A stretch of DNA of 64,000 nt from assembly GCA_014607495.2 (NCBI GenBank), contig CP053172.1, positions 2,804,888 through 2,868,887 of the forward strand. Direction: 5' to 3'. The first letter of the stretch is position 1. Each line of letters begins with the position of its first letter. The notes below the pieces were generated by a model. It ran no database searches and had not been told where the DNA came from. It worked only from the letters and a program-made list of their open reading frames with translations. The position numbers were made by a program, and so were the translations under genes. Positions 54,301 to 64,000 of the stretch are shown piece by piece. The DNA is from Carposina sasakii. Its lineage: Eukaryota > Arthropoda > Insecta > Lepidoptera > Carposinidae.

Positions 54301-56345
54301 CTATAAATAAAAAGCTACAACACACCCACTTATCCTGCATCTAACATTACAATTTAATATACCTACTATCCACCGAGCGAGACGTACCATACATACATAT
54401 GAATTCGACAAAAAATAAATAAAGGTGCCGAAAACTGAAGATCTTGACCGAATTGCTGATGTCTTTCCCAATAAACAAATAGGACAATGCTCTACACGCG
54501 CTCGCATTACTGTGCCAAAAATACGATCTATTTTAATTTACTATCAGCTAGTAAACAAATTGTTGTATTCTTTATTCTTATCCATTCATTTTGTAGGCAG
54601 CTAAAGAGTTGGCGTGTATCTTTTGCTTGACCGGCGAGACAGGAGTTTGGGAAAAGCGGAACTACCAACACCACGAACTAATTACTTCCCTGTGTACTTC
54701 CGCATTCACTATTTGACAGCTGTCACAAATAATAATACCAGTAAAATATCCTATATGTACCAACTTATAGAATTTTTAATAGCTACCTACATACCTAATA
54801 AATTTTGACTACTTATTAGCATGAACGTTCTCTATACGTTCATGCCTATGTATTAAGTACCTAATACGAGACTTTGGGCGTCACATTGGGTGCTTTATCT
54901 GTGGGTTAGGGTTCCACGAATCACGCAAAATGCAGTTTTGGTTTCCTAGAGCAGTTCCATCCACATAGCGGACATGAATGAAATTAATATCACATAACGG
55001 CACCATAAGGGCTATCTTAGAAAACTAAAGCTTTCTACATACAATAGAGCACGGTTCATTCTTGTTTCTCAAAACTATCCTTCATTAAATTAAAAATTTA
55101 AAAAAACCCCCGACCCAAAAAAGTACGTAATCATTATGACAAAAGGTTTAAAATGCTAAACCCTATAAAAAGCAAAAAATAACTTTTAACACTACATAAG
55201 TACCAACTAAAGCATGTCAGACTATCTACTCAGGACTTTGTGCCACCTTTATGTCGGAGGCATAACCGCTAATTTTGAACTGCAAATGGTTATCTTGGCC
55301 TGCTGTTGACCGTACGTATAAAATTTTTGATTAAATTTTGTCGCATCGGGAGACCGCTCTAATTTATTAGCCTAACGTTAGAAGCACACATTAAAAAGTC
55401 CTCAATCCCATTGTTAAACAAATATAATTGTAATGTTTAGATAGGTGATTTTTTTTATACGAATGTTGTGATTATGTAGGAATCATTTGATTTAGGTAAG
55501 TATTTTTGAAGGTAAAAAGCGGTCCCCCGACGCGACAAAATTTAATCAAAAATTTCATACGTACGGTCAACAGCAGGCCAAGATTTGCAGTTCAAAATTA
55601 GCGGTTATGCCTCCGACATAAAGGTTGCACAAAGTCCTGAGTAGATAGTCTGACATGCTTTAGTTGGTACTTATGTAGTGTTAAAAGTTATTTTTTGCTT
55701 TTTATAGGGTTTAGCATTTTAAACCTTTTGTCATAATGATTGCGTACTTTTTTTAGGTCGGGGGTTTTTTAAATTTTTTATTTAATTGTTTATTTCATGC
55801 TTTTTGAAGGAGCTCCTTAATTTTTCATTCTTTCATTTAACTTCTTTTATTTTTTGCCGCGTAAAAGTTTAGATGGGGTCGCTATATGCGATCTCGACCA
55901 AAGGAAGCTGTTTAACAATCCTCATGACAAACTGGCTCTGGGAGAATTGCAGAGATTAAGAAACAATAAAGATTAAACTTTGGTCATTCTAGATTTTCAG
56001 AAAAAATATAAATCGGTTTATCCGTTTCATTCCGGCATTCCAGGGTTTCATCCGCCACATCCCATTTCCAGCATCAGGTCCTCGTCAATTAGAAACCTGA
56101 AGAGAACCAGTCAAGACAAATTCAACGATCAAATCGTTTCAAATGTCAGATCCTACATATGCTTGCAAGCAAACTGAGCGTGTAACATTCCTATCATACC
56201 TAACAAACGACCTGATGACCTTGAAGACCTGAACCGATTTCCACCAAACATAACTAAGAACACTCTCGACTGATATACCTTTCAAACAAAAAACAAACGG
56301 ATTAAAATCGGATCATCTGTTTGGGAGCTACGATGCCACAGACAG

Positions 56346-56385
<40 letters not shown>

Positions 56386-59232
56386 AAACACGTCAAACTT
56401 ATAACACCCCGTCGTTTTTACGTCGGGCGTTAAAAACTAATCAAACCATTTACGTAGGTATAGCTACATACCTCCAAAACCAACCTTTCAGTTAAACCAA
56501 TACTCTACCTACCATCCGTTTTAACCCAAATATTAGTAAAACACTGTATAATAATTGATAATAATTCCCTGGACATCAGCCAAAAACGATCAGTAGTATG
56601 AGTTACGGGTAGGTAGGTTATCGATACTGCAGAAGTATGAATGTGTGAGAGTTACATAAGCAAAGACATAAGAGATGAAAAGTATGAAAAAAAAACGAAG
56701 TACAATAAGTAAGTTGTTTTTTGTTGAATAATAAAGCTACGGCCGATTAGATGATAAAAAAGTGAAATTACTTATTAAAAAGCGAATTTTTAAAAATAAG
56801 GCGTTATTATAAAATTCTTAAAATACCCGAATTCCTAAGTCGACTCTTACGACATGCACGGAAGTCTATCTGTGAAACCCTCGAGCCTTAGCAGCATTAG
56901 CACAGGTCAATAAAATCCTTCTTCTAAACATTTTAGGTAGTATATCTCTATGTAGCGACCCTGTAGTTTATCTTCTATAAATTTTATACTTCATAACGGT
57001 GAGTCAAAGGTTAAATTGGTGCGAAGTGAATTAAATCTAATTTTAGATATTAGATATAATTTTGCACAAGTATTACCAAGGTTTGAAATAAATAGTGCAA
57101 GGCTTATTTCAATCAGTAACGAAAGATTGAATGGAGATTTCGCAAAATTTTGGTTATGCGTATGTTACGGGCAACGTGATTAACTGGGCATTATTAATAA
57201 GGACCGGCCCGTGGTCCATGTAATAAGACAATGTATAGCTTGAATTTATCACCTGGATCGGGCAGTATGAATAATTCCCGGATCCGAATCTGGCAATATA
57301 GGTTAAAAGATTTCTTCGGTGTTATGTTACATGTTTAAGTTTAAGACGATAATCTCACTAAACTTGGACCGTTTTATAACTATACTCCTAGTGAGATAGT
57401 AATGAATCGCTTTCGTATAACTATGTTACGGTATATAGTTATATCCCTGGGGATATAACTATATTACGGCTTTATCTATCTTACTGCGACATTTTATTTC
57501 TTTGCTCAAGATAGGGTGGGCATTATTCATAATATCCGGGAAAATGATTAATCCTGCTATTATGAATACAGACCGGCCATTATTAATAGTGTCCGGACTT
57601 ATCAAATTGCCCGTAAAATCATCTATCAGTATCAAATTGTCTCGGTCGGTCCAATGGCACGAAAATGCGACACGACCGGAGAAAGATCAGGCGCCGTTGT
57701 AAAATTGTGATGCGTATTTATGAATATAACATGTTCGTTAATAATGCTGTGCTTCTTACCCATGTTCTTGCCTAAGTATTTGATTTCACAGTCAGTCATT
57801 GCATAATGAATTTAGCTCTAGGAATGACAACAAGTAGGTACATACCTACAGAGATAACGTTACAGAACGGCACGGCGCGTTGCAGCGCGGCGGCGGCGGC
57901 CGTCTTAGTGGATTGCAATGCAAAAATAATACATAAAATGATAAACATAAGAAAGAAAGAAAGAAAGAAATATTTATCCAGCATTTGACATAAAGTACAT
58001 ATGAAACTGATATTAAATTAGTGAATTATGTAACGTTTAAACATTATTAGGACTAACTACAGACTTTGCTTTACGGCTTTACGTGTAAACTTACATGTAA
58101 TCCAGATTTCTTATTCTAGCTAGCTCGTAAAAAACCTAAATATACTTGAAATGTCGTCAAAAACTGAAAAACACTTGACAAAAAACTCGTGTATAGTTGT
58201 TTTTTTTATTGCGAAAATAAATTTTGTGTTAAAAATATAATAATTTGCTCGTAAATATAACATGGAGACACATTTATGATGATCTTTATTGTTATTATAG
58301 AAGATTGGCGGAAAAAAGTTTTAGCGTTCCGCATGAAAATTTATTAATTGTTTGGTTACATGGGCTCTGCTCGTTCACTTTATAATGCCTTTGACTGCAT
58401 TTTATATGCAAATCAACTAGGTGTTTATTTACATACAATATAGGTACACACGGCTGGCTGTGTTCTCGAAGGTAGCCATAGCCTACTGCTAGATCATATT
58501 TTCAACTAGAAAATCCACGGTCACATTTAGAATAGCTGATGTAAATGGTCATGATCATGACTGCAGTGACAAGTTGCTTATAGCCTGAGAGAATGATCGA
58601 GTTCAAGTCTATCAGTCGACTCTTATGACCCAGTGCAGCTGATGATTTCCAGTGAAGCCCCACATCAAAGCACTTACCTGAACAACTAGGGTGTTAGATA
58701 TGTGATAATTCGACGGCCGAATGGTGTAGTTAGTTGGTAGTGACTAGTGACCCTCCCTGTGGTAAGTGCAAAGTGCAATATTGATTGATGAATAGCGATG
58801 TTTGTTTTCGAGTGATGGATGTTTCTATACTTATCTAGTTATGTATTTCTATACCGTTGCTTTGTACCCACGACACAGACCTAGAGATCTTAGTGTGGGA
58901 CTAGGTTAATGTGTTGTGTAGTACAAAACAAAAACTTGTAGAGGCTAGCTTTCGGTTTGAATAGAAATATTTCCGTCGCAAGTGTAACATCTATGAATGC
59001 ATAGTATTATGTGCACCTTAGAATAATAGTACCTATGTATGCGATTGAGATATTCTAGTCCTCCTAGTACATACCTAAGAACCTAGGTAATTATAATGCC
59101 TCTTACCTTTGGTGACAATTTTGGACCAGCGACATTTTCATTCGCATCATTTTCCGTCAATTTTCCATTACTAGCAGCACACAGAAGTATGAAAATTACA
59201 AGCACATTTAAACTAAGGCCCATCGGACCCAT
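48230..59232 (-). CDS. Unrecognised secreted four-cysteine protein, six coding exons
   Basis: Exons on the minus strand are 59232-59107, 57903-57850, 51731-51642, 51271-51195, 50944-50817 and 48393-48230. Each has an AG acceptor and GT donor, and the phases agree (0, 0, 0, 2, 1). The product is about 212 residues. Residues 1-22 form a signal peptide (MGPMGLSLNVLVIFILLCAA). There is an Ala-rich piece, then helix-like segments with four cysteines at about 56, 85, 104 and 132, an NMT glycosylation sequon at about 98, and a basic tail NKKRKLSKSQKAKLQ. There is no transmembrane segment after the signal peptide. I do not recognise the family. Exon 2 (54 bp) is the weakest call. In the last exon a frame one base over ends in AVKKKAAALAAAAAAKMAS and a TGA at 48252-48250, so the true C-terminus is uncertain. 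Confidence 0.65.
48545..48690. repeat. Interspersed repeat fragment (TATGGGGTCGGCGCAATATG)
   Basis: Includes GGCCGGTTGCCTGCCTGACG and CCAACCCTCCTCGG, phrases frequent in moth genomes. A weaker relative is near 49430. Confidence 0.5.
49570..49695 (+). repeat. LINE coding-region relic
   Basis: GGTGGCGGCCCAGGGGAATT and AAATGGATGGACAACCTGGA resemble decayed LINE ORF2 ends. No open frame. Confidence 0.45.
49751..50098 (+). repeat. tRNA-derived SINE B, second copy
   Basis: Same head and body as 38431-38790 with few differences. It is followed by a Helitron fragment (50104-50250, minus). Confidence 0.85.
50817..50944 (-). CDS. Secreted-protein gene, exon 5
   Basis: 128 bp, acceptor TTTTTACAG, donor G|GTAATT, phase 2 to 1. 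Contains SDCSRLSMALANTLGELART. Confidence 0.75.
51195..51271 (-). CDS. Secreted-protein gene, exon 4
   Basis: 77 bp, acceptor TTGGTCACAG, donor CG|GTAAGA, phase 0 to 2. Contains KRNMTAAACDLDAEQADLPG. Confidence 0.75.
51642..51731 (-). CDS. Secreted-protein gene, exon 3
   Basis: 90 bp, acceptor CTTTTTAG, donor AAG|GTACGT. Encodes MFADELKGILEKYILGICPQ within 30 residues. Confidence 0.75.
51959..52065. repeat. Short tandem TTTCCCAAAATG repeats
   Basis: Five units of roughly 17-27 bp with the core TTCCCAAAATG. Lies in the long intron between exons 2 and 3 of the secreted-protein gene. Confidence 0.7.
52685..53704. repeat. Cluster of repeats Q, hairpin MITE and P
   Basis: Repeat Q is at 52685-52958, a SINE-like piece (GGACATAGGCCTCCCCCAAC) at 53080-53160, a broken hairpin MITE at 53191-53461 and repeat P (minus) at 53480-53704. 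All are intronic. Confidence 0.75.
55106..55765. mobile_element. Foldback element with about 250-bp inverted arms
   Basis: Arms 55106-55362 and 55518-55765: GACAAAAGGTTTAAAATGCT against AGCATTTTAAACCTTTTGTC. A single-arm relative is at 20937-21405. Confidence 0.85.
55784..56435 (+). mobile_element. LINE-like 3' fragment with (CA)n
   Basis: Contains AACCGATTTCCACCAAACAT, (CA)n at 56352-56374 and the end CGTCGTTTTTACGTCGGGCG-TTAAAAA, as in common lepidopteran LINE 3' ends. Confidence 0.6.
57180..57640. repeat. Unclassified repeat with GGGCATTATTNATAA and CCGG motifs
   Basis: GGGCATTATTAATAAGGACC (57187), GGGCATTATTCATAATATCC (57518), CTATTATGAATACAGACCGG and CCATTATTAATAGTGTCCGG. A palindrome at 57428-57470 is centred on CCCTGGGG. 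No coding signal. Confidence 0.5.
57850..57903 (-). CDS. Secreted-protein gene, exon 2 (small, Ala-rich)
   Basis: 54 bp, acceptor CCACTAAG, donor TCT|GTAGGT, phase 0 to 0; encodes TAAAAALQRAVPFCNVIS. Its sharp GC-rich composition stands out from the AT-rich intron. It could be skipped without breaking the frame. Confidence 0.6.
58712..58925 (+). repeat. tRNA-derived SINE A, second copy without B box
   Basis: GACGGCCGAATGGTGTAGTT head, body as 27759-27978. The B-box half is deleted. Confidence 0.75.
59107..59232 (-). CDS. Secreted-protein gene, exon 1 (signal peptide)
   Basis: ATG at 59232-59230, 42 codons, donor AAG|GTAAGA. An in-frame ATG further upstream would put 15 extra residues before the signal peptide and is less likely. 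Confidence 0.75.
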
Positions 59233-59551
59233 TTTGATATAAAAACAAATAATAAATTGAAATTGAAAAAAAAACAAATAATTTTTAAGTTCTAATAAAT
59301 CGGCTGTATAAATTTTTTATTCCGTAACTTTTAGAAAAAGAAATACAAAAGCGCGGGAAAACCAGTCAACATGGCGTCTTCCAGGCGACTGGAAAAGCGC
59401 GGACAGACTGCAAGACTCGTTTATTTTCGGATGATATCGATGGGGCGTCATGGGATTATTCTTGTGTATCGATATTTCATTAGAATAACATGTTTTCTAT
59501 TGTAATTGCCTCTTGATATGTCTGTAGGTTTTAAATATTACATCAGATGTA

Positions 59552-60065
59552 CTACAGGCTGTTTTTTCGTTGCCAACGTACGTACCTACTCCATACATCA
59601 AAAAAGTAAATTATGCCAAAAAAAATGCTGGGAAACGATGTAAATTTTTAGATTTTTAAAAAAATTACTTAATCGGGCGAAATTTATAGTGTCCAGTGTT
59701 TATGCTAGTTTTTCATAGACAGATTTTAATAATTTCTCTTGAAAAAATCTTTCTACAGGCGTCAATGTGCATTTATGCAGAAAAATGCAGTCTATTTACT
59801 CAACTTTGCACCCTAATATCTTGGGAACTAGACACTTCCCAGGTATGCTTCCATGATATACAGGGTGATTTTTGGTCGTCAACGTTCCTGAAAACTACGA
59901 AATCTCCTCATCATCACGATCATTTTTCTCCATGGATTGACTGCATACATGCACAAAGACACTCGTAACAAGATTTTTTTACGAGAAATAATTAATAACT
60001 GTCTGAAAAATCTAGCATAGACAGACACTGTACACTATAAATTTCGCTCGATCAAGTAATTAAAT
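59552..60065. repeat. Two MITE family 1 copies head to head
   Basis: Plus copy 59552-59854 and minus copy 59857-60065 meet near the dinucleotide TA. It begins 320 bp upstream of the secreted-protein start codon. Confidence 0.75.
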
Positions 60066-60211
60066 TTTTTTTTTGGAAATTTTTTTTAATTAGTCACCTA
60101 CCTACTTGATCGGGCGAAATACACGCCTAGAATCACATCACAAGTAAACAAAATATAACGTGAATATACCTTATCTATAGGGTAGGTTAGGTATAAAATT
60201 CTGCTTACTTG

Positions 60212-60412
60212 ACGTGAGGTCTTTTCAAAATTAGTGATTATCTTTTGACACGAAAATAGGTAGGTAAAAAGAAACAACTTTCACTGTGAGACCTACTCCG
60301 AAATAGTGAAAAAAAAAATCAGCTGTTAGTCCCATAGTGAAAGTTGTTTCTTTTTACTTTTTACCTACTTAGTTTCGTCATGTCAAAAGATAATCACTAA
60401 TTGAAAGACCTT
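60212..60412. repeat. Hairpin MITE
   Basis: GTGATTATCTTTTGACA...GAAACAACTTTCACT faces AGTGAAAGTTGTTTC...TGTCAAAAGATAATCAC. A half copy occurs at 27640-27735. Confidence 0.8.
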
Positions 60413-61146
60413 ATACTATAGTGCCTACTGTTCCTTGACGCACTAGTACCGCGAACTACCGCGAATATAAATTCTTTTCTTTCCGATACGATGCCATTAA
60501 ACTGTCAATAATAGTTTACAGAACATTTATAGGGTAATATAATTAACTAATAGTGTAGTTTTACGACAGTTTACGACTCAGGTTTAGAGCCAAACGTAAT
60601 AAACCTGTTGTTTTGTGGGTGCGTGAAACCGAACGTAAAAATTTGACAGGCTGTCAAAAATGGCGGGAAGGAGAATTTTATTTTGTTTTTTTAACTTTGC
60701 GAGGTAAAATAAATAATTTCAAAAACAACTACACAGATTTTATTACTAAAATATTGCTTTCATCAACTTTATTTCTTCCTCTGTCTCGATTAAGACAGAA
60801 AATAATATAAATACTTAGTACATAGGTAGGTGTGTGTTATGACATGACACCGCAGATCATACATACAGCCTAGTTTAGCATAACGGGCGGTTTTATGCTC
60901 AATGTCTAGTTGCTACCTCATCACCTGAGAGAACGCCCCTGAGTTCCTTGGTCGACTTTTACGACATGCACCGATGGAGATGCTGCTGATGTCTTTAGTG
61001 AAGCCTCGCATTCCGCACTGGAAGAAGATATAAAATTATCCTAACGTTAGTCGAGATCAGCTGAATATTCTTAAAGCTAAAATTATTGTTTCCTGAAAGC
61101 ATATAATTAAAAATCGCTACAAGTAAGTACCTAACTCTTGTAGAGT

Positions 61147-61405
61147 TTATAGTACCATGAACGTATAAAGAACAACGGACGTAATGCTGTCACTGCACAG
61201 ATTGAAGTACCGAAATGTGGGCACGTTAGGCATGTGTGCGTTTTTTCCAGTAGGCGCCGAGCTTACTATGGCTTGTATGTGTGGGTGGATAACGCGTCAA
61301 TAAACATCCCTACTCCATGGAATATCGTTGCCGAGCTTACTATGAATGCTTCACTCTGTGTAGTCACAACACTCTGTCCGTTATTCTTTATATGTTCATG
61401 ATACC
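61147..61405. repeat. MITE with about 30-bp TIR
   Basis: Left ACCATGAACGTATAAAGAAC, right GTTATTCTTTATATGTTCATG with GTCCG next to it. The interior holds GCCGAGCTTACTATG twice. Confidence 0.75.
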
Positions 61406-61889
61406 AACAGTAAAAAAAATAAAAATACTTTTTAGGTAAGGTATGTACCTACCTGCCTTATGGCTGTATGGGCTAAGTTCCCCTTGCCTTTCCTTCGGGA
61501 TAAACTAAACAAAAAAAAGGTACCTACCTTATCTGCGATCAAACGATTTTTTCGACTGGACTGCAAAAACGTTTTGGTTTAAATCCAAACATCACAAATC
61601 CAAGCTTGGCTCTGTTTCATACAATAACTTCCGTGCCTGATTTCAGAACTAACAATTTTTTGTATGCAGTAACACAAATAATGTAGTTATACACATACTA
61701 ACTAGCGCCATCATTCAAATGAAGTTTTTGGTGAAACCCACTCTCTACCTGTGTATGATTACTTTGACGAGTAGACTAAATAAACAAATTCTCTGTTAAC
61801 AGCTTTTTGAGATCATAAGACGCAATGAACTTGCGTTATTTTTCTGTTTTGTAAGCATCATGTACTGATGAAATGCGCATTATTTTGTG

Positions 61890-62150
61890 ACTTTAGAAGT
61901 GCCATTTTTACGCTAGAAGCGCAATTTTTACGCTATATCAATGCAACTATTACGCTATATAAGTGCAATTTTCACATTATACACGTGCAATTATTAGGCG
62001 ATATACGTGTAACTTTTATGCTATAGAAGTGCAATTCTTACTTTATAAACGTGCAATTATTACGCTATAAACGTGCAATTTTTACGCTACTGGACTGCTA
62101 TTTTTATGCTATAGACGTGTAATTTTTACGCTACAAAAGTGCATTTACCT
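61890..62150. repeat. Diverged minisatellite, unit about 23-24 bp
   Basis: About 11 units of the type GTGCAATTTTTACGCTATA(T/A)A, each with substitutions. No other feature between 61.4 and 62.9 kb except a short fragment near 62475. Confidence 0.85.
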
Positions 62151-62992
62151 GTGCTTATGCGTGATGCGTGGCTTTCCAAGATAGAATGTACCTACCTATA
62201 ATGTACTTATATTTATTTTAAAATTTAACTCATACACGGACTGCAAAAAACATAAGTATATAGGTAAAATATTGGAGCCCGACAGTCACGTCCCCTGCAA
62301 GTGCAACCAGCTTAATATAATATGCGCCATTCGCAAAATGGGGTATCCAGAACTTTAGGATGACGTAGTAGGAGTTTTTAAGCAGGAAGAGAGCACGTTA
62401 GCATATCGGTGCCAGATGTAAGCAATCAGAAGTTGGACACTTCGTCGAACTGCTAGCTCATTACCTGAGAGAAGGTCGTTTAGTCGACTCTTACGACATG
62501 CACGGAACGAGATGCAGCTGATGAAGCCCCGCATCTACACAGGATCGTCGTCTGCACTTCTTCAGTTTGTCATAATAAATGCAAAGGTAAAACTTTTGTT
62601 TGAAACCTTTTTACTTTACGCTTTATTCACCCAACCAACGAAGCATACTTACATAAAACTTAATACAAAAGTACGGAGAAGGACATAGAGCACCTTCTGT
62701 AGTCCACTCGGACGAAGTTGCAGGCAAAAAAACCTATAAAAGCAACCACATTTTTTCTTGCTATCGATATATTTCTTCGCGCTCTTAAATAGACGACATT
62801 TATGCGCTCGTTGACGATCAGCAGACACGGTGATTGGCGTTAATATGTTTACGTTTTACAGCTTTTGGGGGAAACATCAATTATGTACCTATAGAGTTTT
62901 TACTGATATATTTTGATTATAAAATATAAACTTCAGTGGCTGGTACTGTTACAGAAAGGGCATTTTAAGGTACCTACCCAGTTACCGACCCA

Positions 62993-63336
62993 TCTATACA
63001 TATAATAAAAATGTAACGGATCGCTGTCTGTAGGTACATAGAAGATATATGAGAAAAAATTATAGAAGACCTTTATCAACGCAATAGTACCCAAAAAAAT
63101 ATTTTTTGTATTTTTTGTCTGTTTGTCGGTTTATTTGTTTGTCTGTGCGTTTGTGCCCGCTAATCTCAGAAACGGCTGAACCGATTTCGATGCAGTTTTC
63201 AGTAATATATTGTGAGTGTAAGTGGGGCCTACTTAACATATAGGCTTTTTATCCCGGGAAAATGTTTTAATCCCGGATAATTTCGACATTTTGTTTTTTC
63301 TGTAGTCCACGCGGACGGAGTCGCGGGCGTCCACTA
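62993..63336 (+). mobile_element. Lep1-like Helitron with mutated 3' end
   Basis: TCTATACATATAATAAAAAT start; the end reads GGGCGTCCACTAT where other copies have CTAG. Confidence 0.8.
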
Positions 63337-63370
63337 TTATAAATATGTTTTTAAGAAATGAAAAAATTCT

Positions 63371-63445
63371 TCACCCGAGTGGGACTCGAACCCACGACCT
63401 CTTGCATTCCGTGCAGAGCTCTCAGCAACTGAGTTACCGGGTCAA
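63371..63445 (-). repeat. tRNA-like sequence, probably SINE head or tRNA pseudogene
   Basis: On the minus strand it starts GACCCGGTAACTCAGTTGCT. It has an A box, a perfect T arm (GTGGG-TTCGAGT-CCCAC) and six possible acceptor pairs with a mismatch at position 1. The anticodon arm pairs only with a bulge (loop ACGGAAT). I cannot assign an amino acid with confidence. Confidence 0.6.
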
Positions 63446-64000
63446 TTACTCGGATGACGAATTTGACCATGTCTTTTTTTTACCTAGTTATGTCCATGTG
63501 TCTGTTCTATATAGGTATAGTACACCGCCATGTCGTTCGGTGTTGTTTAGGGGGGCCATGCTTGCGGTTTCCTTGTGGATTTCAGTTTAGGGCAGGTTGT
63601 TTCATCGCAGCATTCTCAGTTCTTTTGAGATTTTGTAAGTACTATATTGTGACTAATCCCCCTACGGCTGCAGGCTTGTGGCGTGCCCTGGGGGAGGCCT
63701 ACGTACGTCCAGCAGTAGACTGGGTATATTGCTTAGTATCATGCATGAGACGTCAAATTCGTCAGACCGACCGTCAGGTGGTCGGTGATCACCAGTTGTA
63801 GACATTACCTAATTATAGTTTCTAATGATAGGCACGTGTACACATTGATTTATTTACTTACAGTTTTTTTTCACAATAACATGTTTGTCGCTGAGCCTAC
63901 ACGTTATAATATAATATCCACTCCGTTGACGTAAATACTGGTGAATCATTCACAGTAACGTAATAGAGATGTACCTAATTGTACATTGGGGTCAAAAATA

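Noticed and set aside
54301..54507. Possible extra exon of the minus-strand secreted-protein gene
   Set aside because: No acceptor/donor pair in the needed phase, and no resemblance to neighbouring exons.
63345..63801. ORFs with SGTRTHDLL-type wording
   Set aside because: Translation of a tRNA-derived SINE head; this phrase is a known artefact in insect gene models.

Overview
The window is eukaryotic and almost certainly lepidopteran. It is AT-rich and intron-rich. It is packed with short non-autonomous Helitrons (5' TC..., 3' ...CTAG, inserted between A and T, with the wording of the Lep1-type repeats I know from moths and butterflies), TA-flanked hairpin MITEs, 8-bp-TSD hAT-type MITEs, tRNA-derived SINEs, LINE 3' ends and one complete BEL/Pao LTR retrotransposon. 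Four host genes can be assembled from exons whose splice sites and reading phases agree.

(1) 1-20.6 kb, plus strand: the 3' half of a glycerol-3-phosphate acyltransferase of the GPAT3/GPAT4 (AGPAT) family. The 5' part lies outside the window. The exon with the catalytic NHTSPID box occurs twice: exon A (505-741) and exon B (4748-4984). Both are 237 bp, both are phase 0/0, and they are clearly different in sequence, so this looks like a mutually exclusive exon pair. Two broken copies of exon B flank it. A perfect 75-bp-arm hairpin and a truncated LINE lie between A and B. An array of 5'-splice-site-like repeats follows B. The next intron carries the 7.8-kb BEL/Pao element (6468-14264). Shared downstream exons are at 15059, 16580, 17065 and 19292, with the stop at 19379.

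(2) 24.0-36.1 kb, plus strand: a complete aldo-keto reductase with seven coding exons and an intact Asp-Tyr-Lys-His tetrad. It has two alternative first coding exons (24021-24113 and 24573-24638). Its introns hold nested transposons, including a foldback element with one Helitron in each arm. A 19-bp minisatellite (36286-36890) begins 169 bp after the stop.

(3) 41.1-43.5 kb, minus strand: a two-coding-exon C2H2 zinc-finger protein of about 293 residues.

(4) 48.2-59.2 kb, minus strand: a six-exon gene for a small protein I do not recognise, with a signal peptide, four cysteines, one N-glycosylation sequon and a lysine-rich C-terminus. Its final exon has a second overlapping frame that looks equally or more gene-like.

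The remaining sequence (20.6-24 kb, 36.9-41 kb, 43.5-48 kb, the 51.9-57.8 kb intron and 59.3-64 kb) is mostly transposon debris with minisatellites. I see no bacterial features, CRISPR arrays, rRNA or convincing functional tRNA. The two eye-catching points are the duplicated catalytic exon of the acyltransferase with its splice-donor array, and the unrecognised secreted protein.
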